Shown: one piece after another, positions 18,001-26,440 of the stretch
How positions within the stretch are numbered: position 1 is the stretch's first letter
Layout: each line of letters opens with the position of its first letter
Program-made: the position numbers and the translations under genes
Source of the DNA: Lachnospiraceae bacterium
GTDB taxonomy: Bacteria; Bacillota; Clostridia; Lachnospirales; Lachnospiraceae
Assembly (NCBI GenBank): GCA_017532145.1
Contig: JAFXJR010000024.1
Coordinates: 1 to 45,295, forward strand
Length of the DNA: 45,295 nucleotides
Direction: 5' to 3'
The notes under the pieces: generated by a model
What the model was told of the DNA's origin: nothing
The model's input: only the letters and a program-made list of their open reading frames with translations
Databases searched by the model: none

Positions 18001-20259
18001 TTGGAAGGAGACGAACGAGTTTATTACATTGGACAAAAGACAGAAGAAAAAGAGAGTATTGCAAGTAGTGGAATCCCTTCCTATATACAAATTGAGAAAG
18101 GAGTATTGTACTGGAGTGACCCAGCAGGACTTCATTCATGGAATAAATCTGTAGAAAAGTTAGAAAGTGAAGAGCTAGCATCATCCCAAGTAACGATAGT
18201 GCAAGATGGAAGTAATCGTATAGCATTAATGTATATTGCTAATGGAATGGTCAATGAGATGTATGTATCGATAGATAATAAAGGCGAATGGACATCACCT
18301 GTACCGTTGACAAATTATAAAAAGAGTCTGGGAAGAGCAAGTGTAATATTGGATGGCAGTACGTTGTACTGGGCAATTGGAAGAACGACTGTTGATGAAA
18401 CAGAGAATATTTTTGAATCATCAGATTTAGTAGTAGATTCTTATTCGTATCAAGAAAAAATGATTGTTAGTAAAGAAGCTTTTGTCTCAGACTTTGAAGA
18501 TACCACAGATGGTATGGTAGATATTTTTATTGATGTATATAACCAAGGGCTGATGAAAAGTAAAAAAATGAAGGCATGCTTTTATCGTGAAGGAAACTTA
18601 GTAGGAGAATCTAACCTTTATCTATCTAGTGAAGATACGACCTCTGTTGTTTCAAAAGAGATGGATGGGATAGAGCCTGGAAAAAATTATTTATTGACTG
18701 CATCCTACCTCCTTCCAAAAGAAAGAATAGAGCATGAATTGACAGTACATATTACTGATATGGATCAATCAACTATATATGGTACAGCATCAGTGATAGT
18801 TCCAGGTGATAGTCCAGATTTGATAGTGGAAGATATAAATGTGGTACGTGAAGGGGAAACAGCTGTAGTAAGAGCAATAATAAAAAATATTGGAAAAGCT
18901 CCGGCTGAAAATGTAACAGCTACTATGACACAAGAAGGAGTAACGAGTACTGAAGAGAAAAGCTTGGGAAGCTTAAATACAGAGACTTCTGCACAGGTAA
19001 CTTATGTAGTTTCGGCAGATACATTAGTTGCTAAAGGACCTTATGATAACAAAAGATTCACCATAACAGCAAAAACTACTAGTGATGAGAAGTTAATTGG
19101 TGATAACAGTGAGAGTGTGTTACTGTCTCCTGTTCCTATGACAGAAATTAAGATGATAGATAAGGATGAAGTGGTTTTGGATGTAGGAAAAACGCATACC
19201 TTTTCATATGAAATTATGCCTTTGAATGCGGCTAGTAATACAGTGACCTGGATGAGCAATGATGTATCAGTTGCATCAATAAAAGATGGTGTGGTAACAG
19301 CAGTGCGACCAGGTACAGCAACCATTACGGTACTAGCAACAGATGCTAATGGAATACAGTTTACAGATACAACGGATATAATAGTAACAGGTATGAAAGA
19401 TGCCGCAGTAACGGGTGTAAAATTATCAAGAGAGGCATTGGAATTAGATCCTAATGAAACTGCTCAATTAACGGTTAATATTTTCCCAGAATATGCAGTT
19501 AACAAATCAGTAAGCTGGATAGTTGACGATTTAGATATTGTGTCTTTAGTTCCATCAGCAGATGGTAGTTCAGCTGTGGTGAAAGGATTAAAAGAAGGGA
19601 AGACAAATGTAGCGGTAAGAACGTCTGATGGTGGATATATAGACGTAATAGAAGTAAATATTGGTAATAAATTCGTATTTCCTTTTACAGATGTTCCTTT
19701 ACTTGAGGGGAATTGGAAGTATGAGAGCGTTAAGCATGTATGCAAGAACAGTATTATGTTTGGGATTTCAGGAACCACTTTGTTTCAGCCTGATCAGCCA
19801 CTGACTAGAGCCATGTTTGCTACTGTATTGTATCGGATGACAGGGTATCCTACAGTAGTATATCAGAATAGATTTAGTGATGTAGAGCCAGGAAAGTGGT
19901 ATAGCGACGCAGTTCTTTGGATTTATCATCAAAAGATAGCTCAAGGATTCTCAGACGGCTCATTTGGTACTGTAGTGAATATCACTCGAGAGCAAATTAC
20001 AAAAATGCTATATGAGTATGCAGTGATGAGAGGCTATGATGTAAGTGGAAAAACATCTATTGATCATTTCACAGACAGATATAGCGTTAGTCATTGGGCA
20101 GTAGGCTATTTACAGTGGGCAGTAGATGCAGGAATGATAAGTGGAAAGCCTAATGGTAATGGTTTTTACCGACTGGATCCCAAAGGAGAAGTGACAAGGG
20201 CTGAGTGTGCAAAATTATTAACGATGTTTATGCAAAAATATCAATCTGACATAAAATAA
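15100..20259 (+). CDS. Large secreted vWA / BIG2 / SLH surface protein
   Basis: A 1719-residue exported protein. Residues 1-27 are a signal peptide (KK, hydrophobic core, then a likely cut near VMA-SYT). A vWA domain follows, with MIDAS motif DSTGS at 145-149. Next is a carboxypeptidase-regulatory-like beta domain (about 335-410), a long beta region with propeller-like repeats (LIKLHNGYWLMVWVDA, LALEENGTPILVWQDSS), a CARDB-like domain near 1240 (SPDLIVEDINVVREGE), two BIG2-like domains near 1345-1525 (TVTWMSNDVSVASIKDG; LDPNETAQLTVNIFPE), and three SLH domains from about 1527 to the end. SLH domains bind secondary wall polymer, so the protein is surface-displayed, probably for adhesion. The gene appears AT-richer than its neighbours, consistent with transfer. 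Confidence 0.88.
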   Translation: MKKIYQIIISCFLIVNILLSSVSTVMASYTSQDLAVVDGIDANAELDKKITEQLVTEMFGEPLGEGILTQEGYQYRVPAEVFSELKESLQERDKKNSEAVNELPDDYVDNSNEQLQTMLDEMQDIPQLLASGEAARKVEIVFIIDSTGSMEEEIADVKNNIAQFAKYLSEKRISVRLGLIDYGDIVADGVDSTVVHDTSYSIWMNVSQFINSLSDVSLGNGGDINETPIDALAHLTEGTIPWSSDAYKFAVLLTDAGYKTDNTHGISNMEDMIQRLCCIDVQVSAITPKTEYTTYNKLVNLTGGIQATLNGEFSATLLSYADAVIGGAQPVQDYTIRVTEQTTGTPVKGAKISWSDGFAEKTDANGLTVVTTRNNPIRSVKIVRAGYHPLVIDSLDLLSKGCIDVKLNVDEGYFESGDTIEGESPSDTETNVPVLTKSMFQNPSSGKGKVDGPSINVFGKRINLLSIELNLDLPLFENISIEHDKVEKKYEVIIGGEAKSDSGKDKDPYWKNTYQKYKSLVKIFSHKSDKEIYNQFRTLRKNAKLIKKKMNLLLPMEVDSAGYMEVSYASGDLALEGGVVFVAEADEKTLANSKFHIYGVPCFFKLVFSMEANAKFVLVTVDSKGIETGIGAFGRTRKIGIPKTKLSVTPALTGTINVGVDKLLSVGGGLRGEIEATAELPFQKFSEAVNAKLKGSFVIKMQALGFKDEVALKFAEKQIYPWNEAKKAEPLVKINQDNFTLIERPRASATPVVFSSDDTWNYYKANTYADSVPQLIKLHNGYWLMVWVDAVPEREEKNMTALYYSVSQDGQIWSKAEMVEDDGTGDFAPYLALEENGTPILVWQDSSQVYGDIELDLETRLKDIDISAAAFDVVTNTFGKTVTLENGNEIAELAIQVVPNENGADIYWIENTVNNLLLAEGNTKICRSRWDSKASSWSSVTIVVDDLENVNNFTAGKIADEPYAAYTLEGDERVYYIGQKTEEKESIASSGIPSYIQIEKGVLYWSDPAGLHSWNKSVEKLESEELASSQVTIVQDGSNRIALMYIANGMVNEMYVSIDNKGEWTSPVPLTNYKKSLGRASVILDGSTLYWAIGRTTVDETENIFESSDLVVDSYSYQEKMIVSKEAFVSDFEDTTDGMVDIFIDVYNQGLMKSKKMKACFYREGNLVGESNLYLSSEDTTSVVSKEMDGIEPGKNYLLTASYLLPKERIEHELTVHITDMDQSTIYGTASVIVPGDSPDLIVEDINVVREGETAVVRAIIKNIGKAPAENVTATMTQEGVTSTEEKSLGSLNTETSAQVTYVVSADTLVAKGPYDNKRFTITAKTTSDEKLIGDNSESVLLSPVPMTEIKMIDKDEVVLDVGKTHTFSYEIMPLNAASNTVTWMSNDVSVASIKDGVVTAVRPGTATITVLATDANGIQFTDTTDIIVTGMKDAAVTGVKLSREALELDPNETAQLTVNIFPEYAVNKSVSWIVDDLDIVSLVPSADGSSAVVKGLKEGKTNVAVRTSDGGYIDVIEVNIGNKFVFPFTDVPLLEGNWKYESVKHVCKNSIMFGISGTTLFQPDQPLTRAMFATVLYRMTGYPTVVYQNRFSDVEPGKWYSDAVLWIYHQKIAQGFSDGSFGTVVNITREQITKMLYEYAVMRGYDVSGKTSIDHFTDRYSVSHWAVGYLQWAVDAGMISGKPNGNGFYRLDPKGEVTRAECAKLLTMFMQKYQSDIK

Positions 20260-20643
20260 TTTGTTTATGACAGGTGAAGTATAAGCTAAGGAAAGGGAAT
20301 GTTCGACAAGGAATAGAGAAGATTCTCTTTCTTTCCTGTATGAAAAAATCACATAAGAGGTGATAAAATGAATTTGTTATCAAGCTGGAGTATACCAATT
20401 CTTTATTTTGGAATTCTGCAACTTCTTTGGCTACTTTATCTTATAGAATAACAGGGAATATTTACCTATCTTGAATGGTGGTCGGAATTGGAGGAGTGCT
20501 TGTGAATACATAGAAACTTTTCGTAACTGGGAGATTTACAGACTACCCCCAAAATCCCATACCTTCACCATAACAGACACCAGATAGAAAGAAGATAGAC
20601 AAATAACAGGAGATAAAACAAGAAATAGATCAGGAGACAGACT
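20260..20643. other. Intergenic region with a short ORF
   Basis: A purine-rich/pyrimidine-rich imperfect hairpin between about 20288 and 20336 may terminate the SLH gene. The only coding candidate is the 27-codon ORF listed at 20368. No other motif is recognised before the MBOAT gene. Confidence 0.5.
20368..20451 (+). CDS. Possible 27-residue membrane peptide
   Basis: ATG 20368 follows AAGAGGTGA at a good distance and opens a 27-codon ORF: MNLLSSWS, then a single hydrophobic helix (IPILYFGILQLLWLLYL) ending IE. It lies about 190 bp before the MBOAT gene. Short single-helix proteins accompany some MBOAT acyltransferases (DltX with DltB), but this peptide lacks recognisable DltX features. Coding status is uncertain. 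Confidence 0.4.
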   Translation: MNLLSSWSIPILYFGILQLLWLLYLIE

Positions 20644-22050
20644 ATGGTTTTTAGTTCAATGATTTTTTTATGGATTTTTTTTCCTATTGTTTTTATGGGA
20701 AATTTTATTTTGTATAAAATAGGAAATTTCAGATTAGTCAATTTCTTTTTATTAATAGCAAGCTTGTTTTTTTATGCTTGGGGAGAACCATTGTATGTTT
20801 TTCTGATGGTATTTACTGTGTATTGTAATTGGAAGCTGGGACTGGCGTTAGAAAAATCGGAGCATCATAGAAACAAGATTTTAGTGGTAACAATACTGTT
20901 AAATCTTGCTTTACTTGGATGGTTTAAGTATGCAGGTATGCTGGTTTCAACCTTTTGTACTCTTTTAGGGATAACCTATGTGATGCCGGAAATTCCTCTG
21001 CCAATTGGAATTTCGTTTTTTACCTTTCAGGCACTGTCCTATGTGATAGATGTTTATCGTGGAGAATGTAAGGGTCAGAAAAGCTTTAGCAGGTTGTTAT
21101 TATATGTTTCTTTTTTTCCCCAGTTAATTGCCGGACCAATAGTAAAATACAAGGATGTGGAAGCACAAATTGAAAAAAGAGCTTTGACGGTTAGTAAGAC
21201 TGCAGAAGGAATCCGAAGATTTTCATATGGTCTGGGTAAGAAGGTATTGATTGCTAATGTGCTGGCAGCAGTGGCAGACAGTCTGTATGGATTGGGAATA
21301 TCAGAGGTGAGCAGTCCTATGGTGTGGGTAGCTTCCTTGTGTTACACCTTCCAGATTTATTATGATTTTTCTGGATATTCTGATATGGCAATTGGCTTGG
21401 GAAAGATGTTTGGATTTGATTTTAAAGAAAACTTTAACTATCCCTATATCTCATTTTCTATTCGCGAATTTTGGAGAAGATGGCATATTTCACTAAGCTC
21501 TTGGTTCCGGGAATATGTCTATATTTCACTGGGAGGCAGCAGAAAAGGAAAACTGCGAACCTATAGGAATCTATTGCTTGTTTTTTTTCTGACAGGATTA
21601 TGGCACGGAGCTAGTTGGAATTTTGTATTCTGGGGAATGTTTCATGGTGCTTTTCTGGTGATAGAACGAGTAGGAATAGGGAAGCTTTTGGAAAAGCAAA
21701 AAATACTGGCATGGATTTATACCTTTATAGTGGTTCACTTTGGTTGGGTATTTTTCCGAATAGAAGATATTAAGGAAGGCTTTGCTTATCTTAAGAGAAT
21801 GGTACTGCCATGGAGGTACATGGAAAGTGGCTATTCTTTGTTTGAGTTTATTGATGGCAGAACATTGTTGAGTATGGGATTTGCACTGGTAGGGATGGGA
21901 GTATTTCAGCACTTATCCTCAGGAAAAATAGGGAAGAAGCTATTGGCAGCAGAATATTTGGAAATAGCTTTCTGTACGGTTATTTTATGTTTTTCTTTAA
22001 TCAGCCTTACTGGAAATACTTATAATCCCTTTATTTATTTCAGATTTTAG
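20644..22050 (+). CDS. MBOAT family O-acyltransferase (AlgI-like)
   Basis: A 468-residue polytopic membrane protein with about ten hydrophobic segments. Family motifs: PLPIGISFFTFQALSYVIDV, the RRWHISLSSWFREYVYI loop near residue 275, and LWHGASWNFVFWG near 320 with the conserved catalytic histidine. Such proteins move acyl groups (usually acetyl) across the membrane onto surface polysaccharide or teichoic polymers. The next gene is an AlgJ/DHHW-type partner, the standard pairing for polysaccharide O-acetylation. The polymer is unknown; the wall polymer used by the nearby SLH proteins is one possibility. CAGGAG precedes the ATG. Confidence 0.92.
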   Translation: MVFSSMIFLWIFFPIVFMGNFILYKIGNFRLVNFFLLIASLFFYAWGEPLYVFLMVFTVYCNWKLGLALEKSEHHRNKILVVTILLNLALLGWFKYAGMLVSTFCTLLGITYVMPEIPLPIGISFFTFQALSYVIDVYRGECKGQKSFSRLLLYVSFFPQLIAGPIVKYKDVEAQIEKRALTVSKTAEGIRRFSYGLGKKVLIANVLAAVADSLYGLGISEVSSPMVWVASLCYTFQIYYDFSGYSDMAIGLGKMFGFDFKENFNYPYISFSIREFWRRWHISLSSWFREYVYISLGGSRKGKLRTYRNLLLVFFLTGLWHGASWNFVFWGMFHGAFLVIERVGIGKLLEKQKILAWIYTFIVVHFGWVFFRIEDIKEGFAYLKRMVLPWRYMESGYSLFEFIDGRTLLSMGFALVGMGVFQHLSSGKIGKKLLAAEYLEIAFCTVILCFSLISLTGNTYNPFIYFRF

Positions 22051-22145
22051 GTGAAGTAAAAGGTAATTATGGCAGGAACTTTTCCATAGCTTTGGATATG
22101 GAATGGCTGAGAATAATAAATGATATCAAAAAAAGAGGAAGACAG

Positions 22146-23291
22146 ATGAAGAAAAATTACACAGACTATGGGATGATTTTCCTATTTTGTATCCTGATAG
22201 GATGCCCATATTTGATTTGGCTGTTCGCTGGAAAATATCTGGAAGGGAAGAATCAGGAGAACAGGCTATTGGCAGAAAGACCGCAGATATCTGAATGGAG
22301 TTTAACGGAAATTTTAAGCTTTCCTCAGGAAACAGAGACATACATCAATGACCATCTTCCCTTTCGGAAGCAGATGATTAATATACAGGGAAAGCTGAAT
22401 TATTATCTGCTTAGGTCATCCATAGATAAACGAGTGATTCTTGGTAAGAACGGGTGGTTTTATTTTAATGATACTACTAACGGAGATCCTATTGGTGGAT
22501 ATAAAGGGCGAAATCTTCTGACAGAGTATGAATTAAGCAGAATTGCAGATAACATGCAGGTCACTAAGGATAATTTGAAAGCAGAGGGAATTGACTTTAT
22601 TATTTTTATCCCACCTGACAAGGAAAGAGTTTATACAAAGAATATGCCGGATTACTATGGTGTTCCTTCTGAGGAATATCCAATCAAGCAAATTATAGAA
22701 TATCTGCAGGAGCATACAGATGTGAAAATAGTCTATCCGATAGAGGAAATGGTAAGAACTGCAGAGACTTTGGGTGATGAGGTGCTGCTTTACCTTAAGA
22801 CCGATACTCATTGGACCAGAGCAGGTGCGTATGTAGGAGCCAGAGAGTTACTGAAGGAATGTGGTATTCAGCTTCCTGAGATGTTGAGCGAAGAAATATG
22901 GATTCAGGAGCAGGAATCGGGAGCAGGAGATTTAGCAAGAATGCTGAGTATTACTGATACACTTGGGAAAGTAAAAACATATGCTCCTAACGGCTATCCA
23001 CTGAATGGAGTAAAATGTATCAAGGCAGAAGATAACAGAGAGTTGCATTATCAAAGTCAAAGTCTGGATGGTCGGAAAATATTTATCCTAAGAGATTCTT
23101 TTTGCAGTGCTATGGCACCCATTATCGGTTCCCAGTTCAGAGAAAGTATTATGTGGCATAATACTACCTTTAATCATGATATGATTCAGAAGTATCAGCC
23201 GGATATTTTTGTGATGGAGATGGTAGAAAGAATTGCTCCTATAGAAATGTTTCATTTTACTTATCAGGGAGCAGAAGAAGCTATTCCATAA
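22146..23291 (+). CDS. AlgJ/AlgX-like (DHHW family) O-acetyltransferase partner
   Basis: A 381-residue protein with one N-terminal membrane anchor (residues about 9-28) and an extracytoplasmic SGNH-like domain: NGWFYFND, the D-x-H-W motif DTHW at 220-223, and RDSF at 316-319 with a candidate catalytic serine S318. AlgJ/AlgX-type proteins accept acetyl from the MBOAT channel and transfer it to polysaccharide. The ATG at 22146 was preferred over an upstream in-frame ATG at 22092 because AGAGGAAG precedes it and the membrane anchor then starts normally. It is about 95 bp after the MBOAT stop. Confidence 0.85.
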   Translation: MKKNYTDYGMIFLFCILIGCPYLIWLFAGKYLEGKNQENRLLAERPQISEWSLTEILSFPQETETYINDHLPFRKQMINIQGKLNYYLLRSSIDKRVILGKNGWFYFNDTTNGDPIGGYKGRNLLTEYELSRIADNMQVTKDNLKAEGIDFIIFIPPDKERVYTKNMPDYYGVPSEEYPIKQIIEYLQEHTDVKIVYPIEEMVRTAETLGDEVLLYLKTDTHWTRAGAYVGARELLKECGIQLPEMLSEEIWIQEQESGAGDLARMLSITDTLGKVKTYAPNGYPLNGVKCIKAEDNRELHYQSQSLDGRKIFILRDSFCSAMAPIIGSQFRESIMWHNTTFNHDMIQKYQPDIFVMEMVERIAPIEMFHFTYQGAEEAIP

Positions 23292-23362
23292 TACGATTAT
23301 TTGTTTTTATCTTTGCATCTCCTATTCTTTTTTGGTGCTGTTTACACGAACCTATGTAAATC

Positions 23363-23416
23363 AATTTGGAATAACCCACAAAAATACAGGAGTATATTTG
23401 TAGGTTATTCCAAATT
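23363..23416. repeat. 54-bp near-perfect palindrome
   Basis: Two 25-nt arms (23363-23387 and 23392-23416, starting AATTTGGAATAACC) match at 23 of 25 positions around the loop AGGA. It is between the AlgJ-like gene and the macro gene. No T tract follows, so it is not a typical terminator. It is unrelated to the R-family repeats. Confidence 0.85.
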
Positions 23417-23562
23417 ATCATTTATCAGCATTCATGCTATCATTTGTTGAGAAGTAATTTGCAGATGACAAAATGTGATGAACAGCGGAAAAAAGCTAAT
23501 GAATAATCATCCATCTACTTTTCTTGCACCTCTAAAGCAGATTGGGATAAAGGAGACTTTCT

Positions 23563-24672
23563 ATGCCATTTACTATTATACGAAACGATATTACTAAAAT
23601 GCAGGTAGATGCTTTAGTCAATCCTGCCTGTCCTCTGCCGGAACTGCAGGGCATCGTCAATCAGGCGATTCATCAGGCAGCAGGTTCCAAGCTACTGAAG
23701 GTAAGAAAGAAAGCTGGAATAATGCGAACAGGAGACATTTTACTTACCAAAGGTTATAAGCTGCCTGTCAAATATATTATTCACATGGTGGGACCGGTAT
23801 GGCAGGGTGGCAGGCAGGGAGAGATTCAGACTTTACTTGACTGTTATGAAAAGGTACTGCATTTGGCTCTAAAAAAGCACTGTAAGTCCATTGCCTTTCC
23901 GCTGATTTCCACAGAAGCCTATGGATTTCCTAAAACCAAGGCTTTACAGGTGGTGGTTAATGCAGTCAGTGGATTTTTGATGGAGCATGACATGATGATC
24001 TATTTGGTGATTTTGGATACAGAAGCCTTTCGGTTATCAGAACAGCTTTTTCAGGATGTGAAAAGCTATGTGGAGGAAACGCAGGTAGTAGATTTGCTGA
24101 ATGAGGAGATGGAAACCGCAGTTATCTTATCTGATGATGAGCCAACAGAGAAGGATTATTTTTTCGGTGAAAAGCCAATCCCCTTGCGTTCTGTCTCTTG
24201 TGAAAGGTCAGCAGATAGGTCTTATGCATCTGATGATATGTCGTGTTCTTTATCCAGTAGTAGTCTGGATAAAAATGGGGTTTCTTTGCCAGATTTAAGA
24301 GAAAGAATGGGACAGGTAAAGGAATCCTTTTCCAAAATGCTGTTACGTCTGATTGATGAAAAAGGAATGAAGGATCCAATCGTATATAAAAGAGCCAATT
24401 TGGACAGAAAGCTGTTTTCCAAGATACGTAAAAAGGAGTCCTATCAGCCCAGCAAGGCGACTGCTCTGGCTTTGGCTATTGCTTTGGAATTAAGTCTGGA
24501 AGAAACGGCAGATTTGTTAAGTCGTGCAGGCTATGCTCTGTCTCCCAGCAGCCAAACCGATTTGATTGTGGAGTATTTTATTTTAAACCATAATTATAAT
24601 ATTTTTGAGCTAAATGAAGTACTGTTTGCTTTTGGGCAGCCTATTCTGGGAGAAGAAAAAAGCCGATTGTAA
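23563..24672 (+). CDS. Macro-domain (ADP-ribose-binding) protein with C-terminal helical domain
   Basis: Residues 1 to about 165 form a macro domain: NDITKMQVDALVNPA, GTGD-like MRTGDILLTKGY, YIIHMVGPVW, and SIAFPLISTEAYGFP. Such domains bind or hydrolyse ADP-ribose and related nucleotides. After a serine-rich linker, the C-terminal part (about 255-369) is helical with an HTH-like arrangement (PSKATALALAIALELSLEET, then LLSRAGYALS), a layout I associate with clostridial macro proteins. A vWA gene follows within about 150 bp. AAAGGAG precedes the ATG. Whether it removes ADP-ribose or only binds it cannot be told. Confidence 0.85.
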   Translation: MPFTIIRNDITKMQVDALVNPACPLPELQGIVNQAIHQAAGSKLLKVRKKAGIMRTGDILLTKGYKLPVKYIIHMVGPVWQGGRQGEIQTLLDCYEKVLHLALKKHCKSIAFPLISTEAYGFPKTKALQVVVNAVSGFLMEHDMMIYLVILDTEAFRLSEQLFQDVKSYVEETQVVDLLNEEMETAVILSDDEPTEKDYFFGEKPIPLRSVSCERSADRSYASDDMSCSLSSSSLDKNGVSLPDLRERMGQVKESFSKMLLRLIDEKGMKDPIVYKRANLDRKLFSKIRKKESYQPSKATALALAIALELSLEETADLLSRAGYALSPSSQTDLIVEYFILNHNYNIFELNEVLFAFGQPILGEEKSRL

Positions 24673-24674
24673 AT

Positions 24675-24698
24675 GTCGCTTCCCGGGCGACCTGTTTT
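24675..24698 (+). terminator. Short GC hairpin with T tract after macro gene
   Basis: GTCGC (24675-24679) pairs with GCGAC (24687-24691), followed by CTGTTTTT. It is a plausible intrinsic terminator for the macro gene, which would give the vWA gene separate transcription. Confidence 0.55.
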
Positions 24699-24819
24699 TC
24701 TTCAGGAAGCATTATACTTGTGACAAGATAGTGATGAACAACAAATTTGTTGAAGAAAGCACCATAGCATTATTTTACTTTAGCATCAATGGAAGATAAG
24801 TATAATGGAGGAAAATCAA

Positions 24820-25512
24820 ATGGGATTAAAAGATAGATTAGAATTTCAAGAAAAAAGTAAACCAGAATATACAGAAATTGTGTTTATTCTGGATCGCAGT
24901 GGCTCTATGTCCGGTTTGGAAGCAGATACCATCGGAGGATTTAATACGATGTTGGAGAAGCAGAAAAAGGAGCCGGGAGAAGCAGTGATATCTACTATTT
25001 TATTTCATTCAGAAAGTCAGGTGATTCACAATCGCCAGAGTCTGGAAGAAGTTTTGCCTATGACAGATAAGGATTATATTCCTATGGGAAGTACTGCTTT
25101 GTTGGATGCTTTAGGAGATGCGATTACCCATATTTCTCAGATACATAAGGAGATGAAGAAGAAGTACAAGCCAAAGAAAACCCTTTTTGTTATTATAACA
25201 GATGGTGAGGAAAATTCCAGCAGAAAATATTCCTATGCTCAGATTAAAGAGATGATTCAGAAGAAAAAGGAAAAGAAGAATTGGGAATTTCTCTTCCTTG
25301 GTGCCAATATGGATGCGATTGCAGCAGCAGACAGGATAGGTATCCATGAGGACAGAGCCACTACCTTTTTGTGCGATGAGGAGGGAACAGCTCTAAATTA
25401 TGAAGAAGTTACTGCAGTTCTTAGTCAGGTCAGGGATGGAACAGTACCTTTGGGTAGAAAGTGGAAGAATAGAATAGAGCAGGATGTAGCAAAACGGGGA
25501 GGTTTTGTATAA
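24820..25512 (+). CDS. Cytosolic von Willebrand factor A domain protein (TerY-like)
   Basis: A 230-residue single-domain protein without signal peptide. The MIDAS metal site is complete: DRSGS at 25-29, the threonine loop GSTALLDAL, and ITDGEE. It resembles TerY-like intracellular vWA proteins, which are metal-dependent interaction modules. The ATG at 24820 was chosen because GGAGG is 8 nt upstream; the ATG at 24805 overlaps that site. Pairing with a macro-domain gene suggests a joint function in nucleotide or ADP-ribose signalling or stress, which is inference. Confidence 0.85.
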   Translation: MGLKDRLEFQEKSKPEYTEIVFILDRSGSMSGLEADTIGGFNTMLEKQKKEPGEAVISTILFHSESQVIHNRQSLEEVLPMTDKDYIPMGSTALLDALGDAITHISQIHKEMKKKYKPKKTLFVIITDGEENSSRKYSYAQIKEMIQKKKEKKNWEFLFLGANMDAIAAADRIGIHEDRATTFLCDEEGTALNYEEVTAVLSQVRDGTVPLGRKWKNRIEQDVAKRGGFV

Positions 25513-25521
25513 TTCAAAAAT

Positions 25522-25549
25522 ATGGAGCAGCCTTTTACAGCTGCTCCAT
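25522..25549 (-). terminator. Hairpin terminator overlapping the HAD stop codon
   Basis: ATGGAGCAGC (25522-25531) pairs perfectly with GCTGCTCCAT (25540-25549). Read on the minus strand the stem is followed by ATATTTTTG, so it best serves the HAD gene, whose stop codon (25535-25537) lies in the loop. It also closes the convergent vWA gene. Confidence 0.7.
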
Positions 25550-26386
25550 TAATATATTTACCAATCCATCTTCATCATTATCTGTCTCTGTCACCCTATC
25601 AGCTGCTTCCTTTACACAGTCCCTGGCATTTTTCATAGCAATTCCCAGTCCTGCTGCCTGCAGCATGGAAATGTCATTAATTTCATCCCCTGCAGCCAAA
25701 GTATTTTTAATAGGAATATTGAGCAAAGCAGACAGCGTTTGCAGGGCAGCCCCTTTTCCAGAGGCAACAGGAAAAATTTCCAGATATTTGTCATTAGAAT
25801 AAAGAAGAGAAAGTTTATCCCCCATTTCTGATTGAAGGGTAAGGCGGAAGTTTTCCAGCATTTGTTTGTCATAAAGTTCAATAGCAATACATTTGCAGGG
25901 TGGCTGATCCAGAGCTTCCAGTACATTTTCACAACAGATAACAGGGGTAATAATGACATGTTGATAGTAACGCAGCTGTTCATTGATAGCAGGAGTAATA
26001 ATATGAGTATCTGTATAGGTATGGCAGTGAATCCCCATTCGATGAGCAGTTTCCATAACGGCAGCAGTCTCCTCCATGGTCAGGCTGATACGGGAGACTA
26101 CCTTTTGCCGGTCACAATCATAGATTTCTCCTCCATTATAGCCTATCAGATACATCCCCGGAAAATACAGATTCAAAGCCCTTTGTACATCCCTAATGCT
26201 GTCGGTAGCTCTGCCTGAGCTAAGTGCCAGCAGGTTTCCTTTGGCTGTCCATTGCTCCAAAACAGTCCAAGTGGCTGGCGATACCTGTTTATCTGTGGTC
26301 AGTAGAGTACCATCTAAATCCGTAAAAAATATTTTCTGTTTTGTTCTTGTATATATATTTTCTATTTCTCTATTTTTTATCTTCAT
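25535..26386 (-). CDS. HAD superfamily Cof-type sugar-phosphate phosphatase
   Basis: A 283-residue HAD-IIB phosphatase. Motif I is FFTDLDGTLL (nucleophile D and acid D in DxDGT), motif II is ALSSGRA, motif III the lysine in SGKGAALQTL, and motif IV AAGDEINDISMLQAAG, with GIAMKNA after it. The central cap contains the usual Cof alpha/beta insert. Substrates of this group are small phosphorylated metabolites (sugar phosphates, flavin or pyridoxal phosphates), and no specific one can be read here. The first 15 residues before the HAD core are unusual, and translation might start at a later site. AAAGGAT precedes the ATG. Confidence 0.9.
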   Translation of the reverse strand: MKIKNREIENIYTRTKQKIFFTDLDGTLLTTDKQVSPATWTVLEQWTAKGNLLALSSGRATDSIRDVQRALNLYFPGMYLIGYNGGEIYDCDRQKVVSRISLTMEETAAVMETAHRMGIHCHTYTDTHIITPAINEQLRYYQHVIITPVICCENVLEALDQPPCKCIAIELYDKQMLENFRLTLQSEMGDKLSLLYSNDKYLEIFPVASGKGAALQTLSALLNIPIKNTLAAGDEINDISMLQAAGLGIAMKNARDCVKEAADRVTETDNDEDGLVNILMEQL

Positions 26387-26440
26387 AAATAAAATCCTTT
26401 AGACGATGAGTAGTTGACACTCTTTATTAGTCTATTTTTG

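Noticed and set aside
20368-20451. Calling the small peptide DltX
   Set aside because: Shorter than DltX and lacking its conserved C-terminal motif; no dlt genes beside it.
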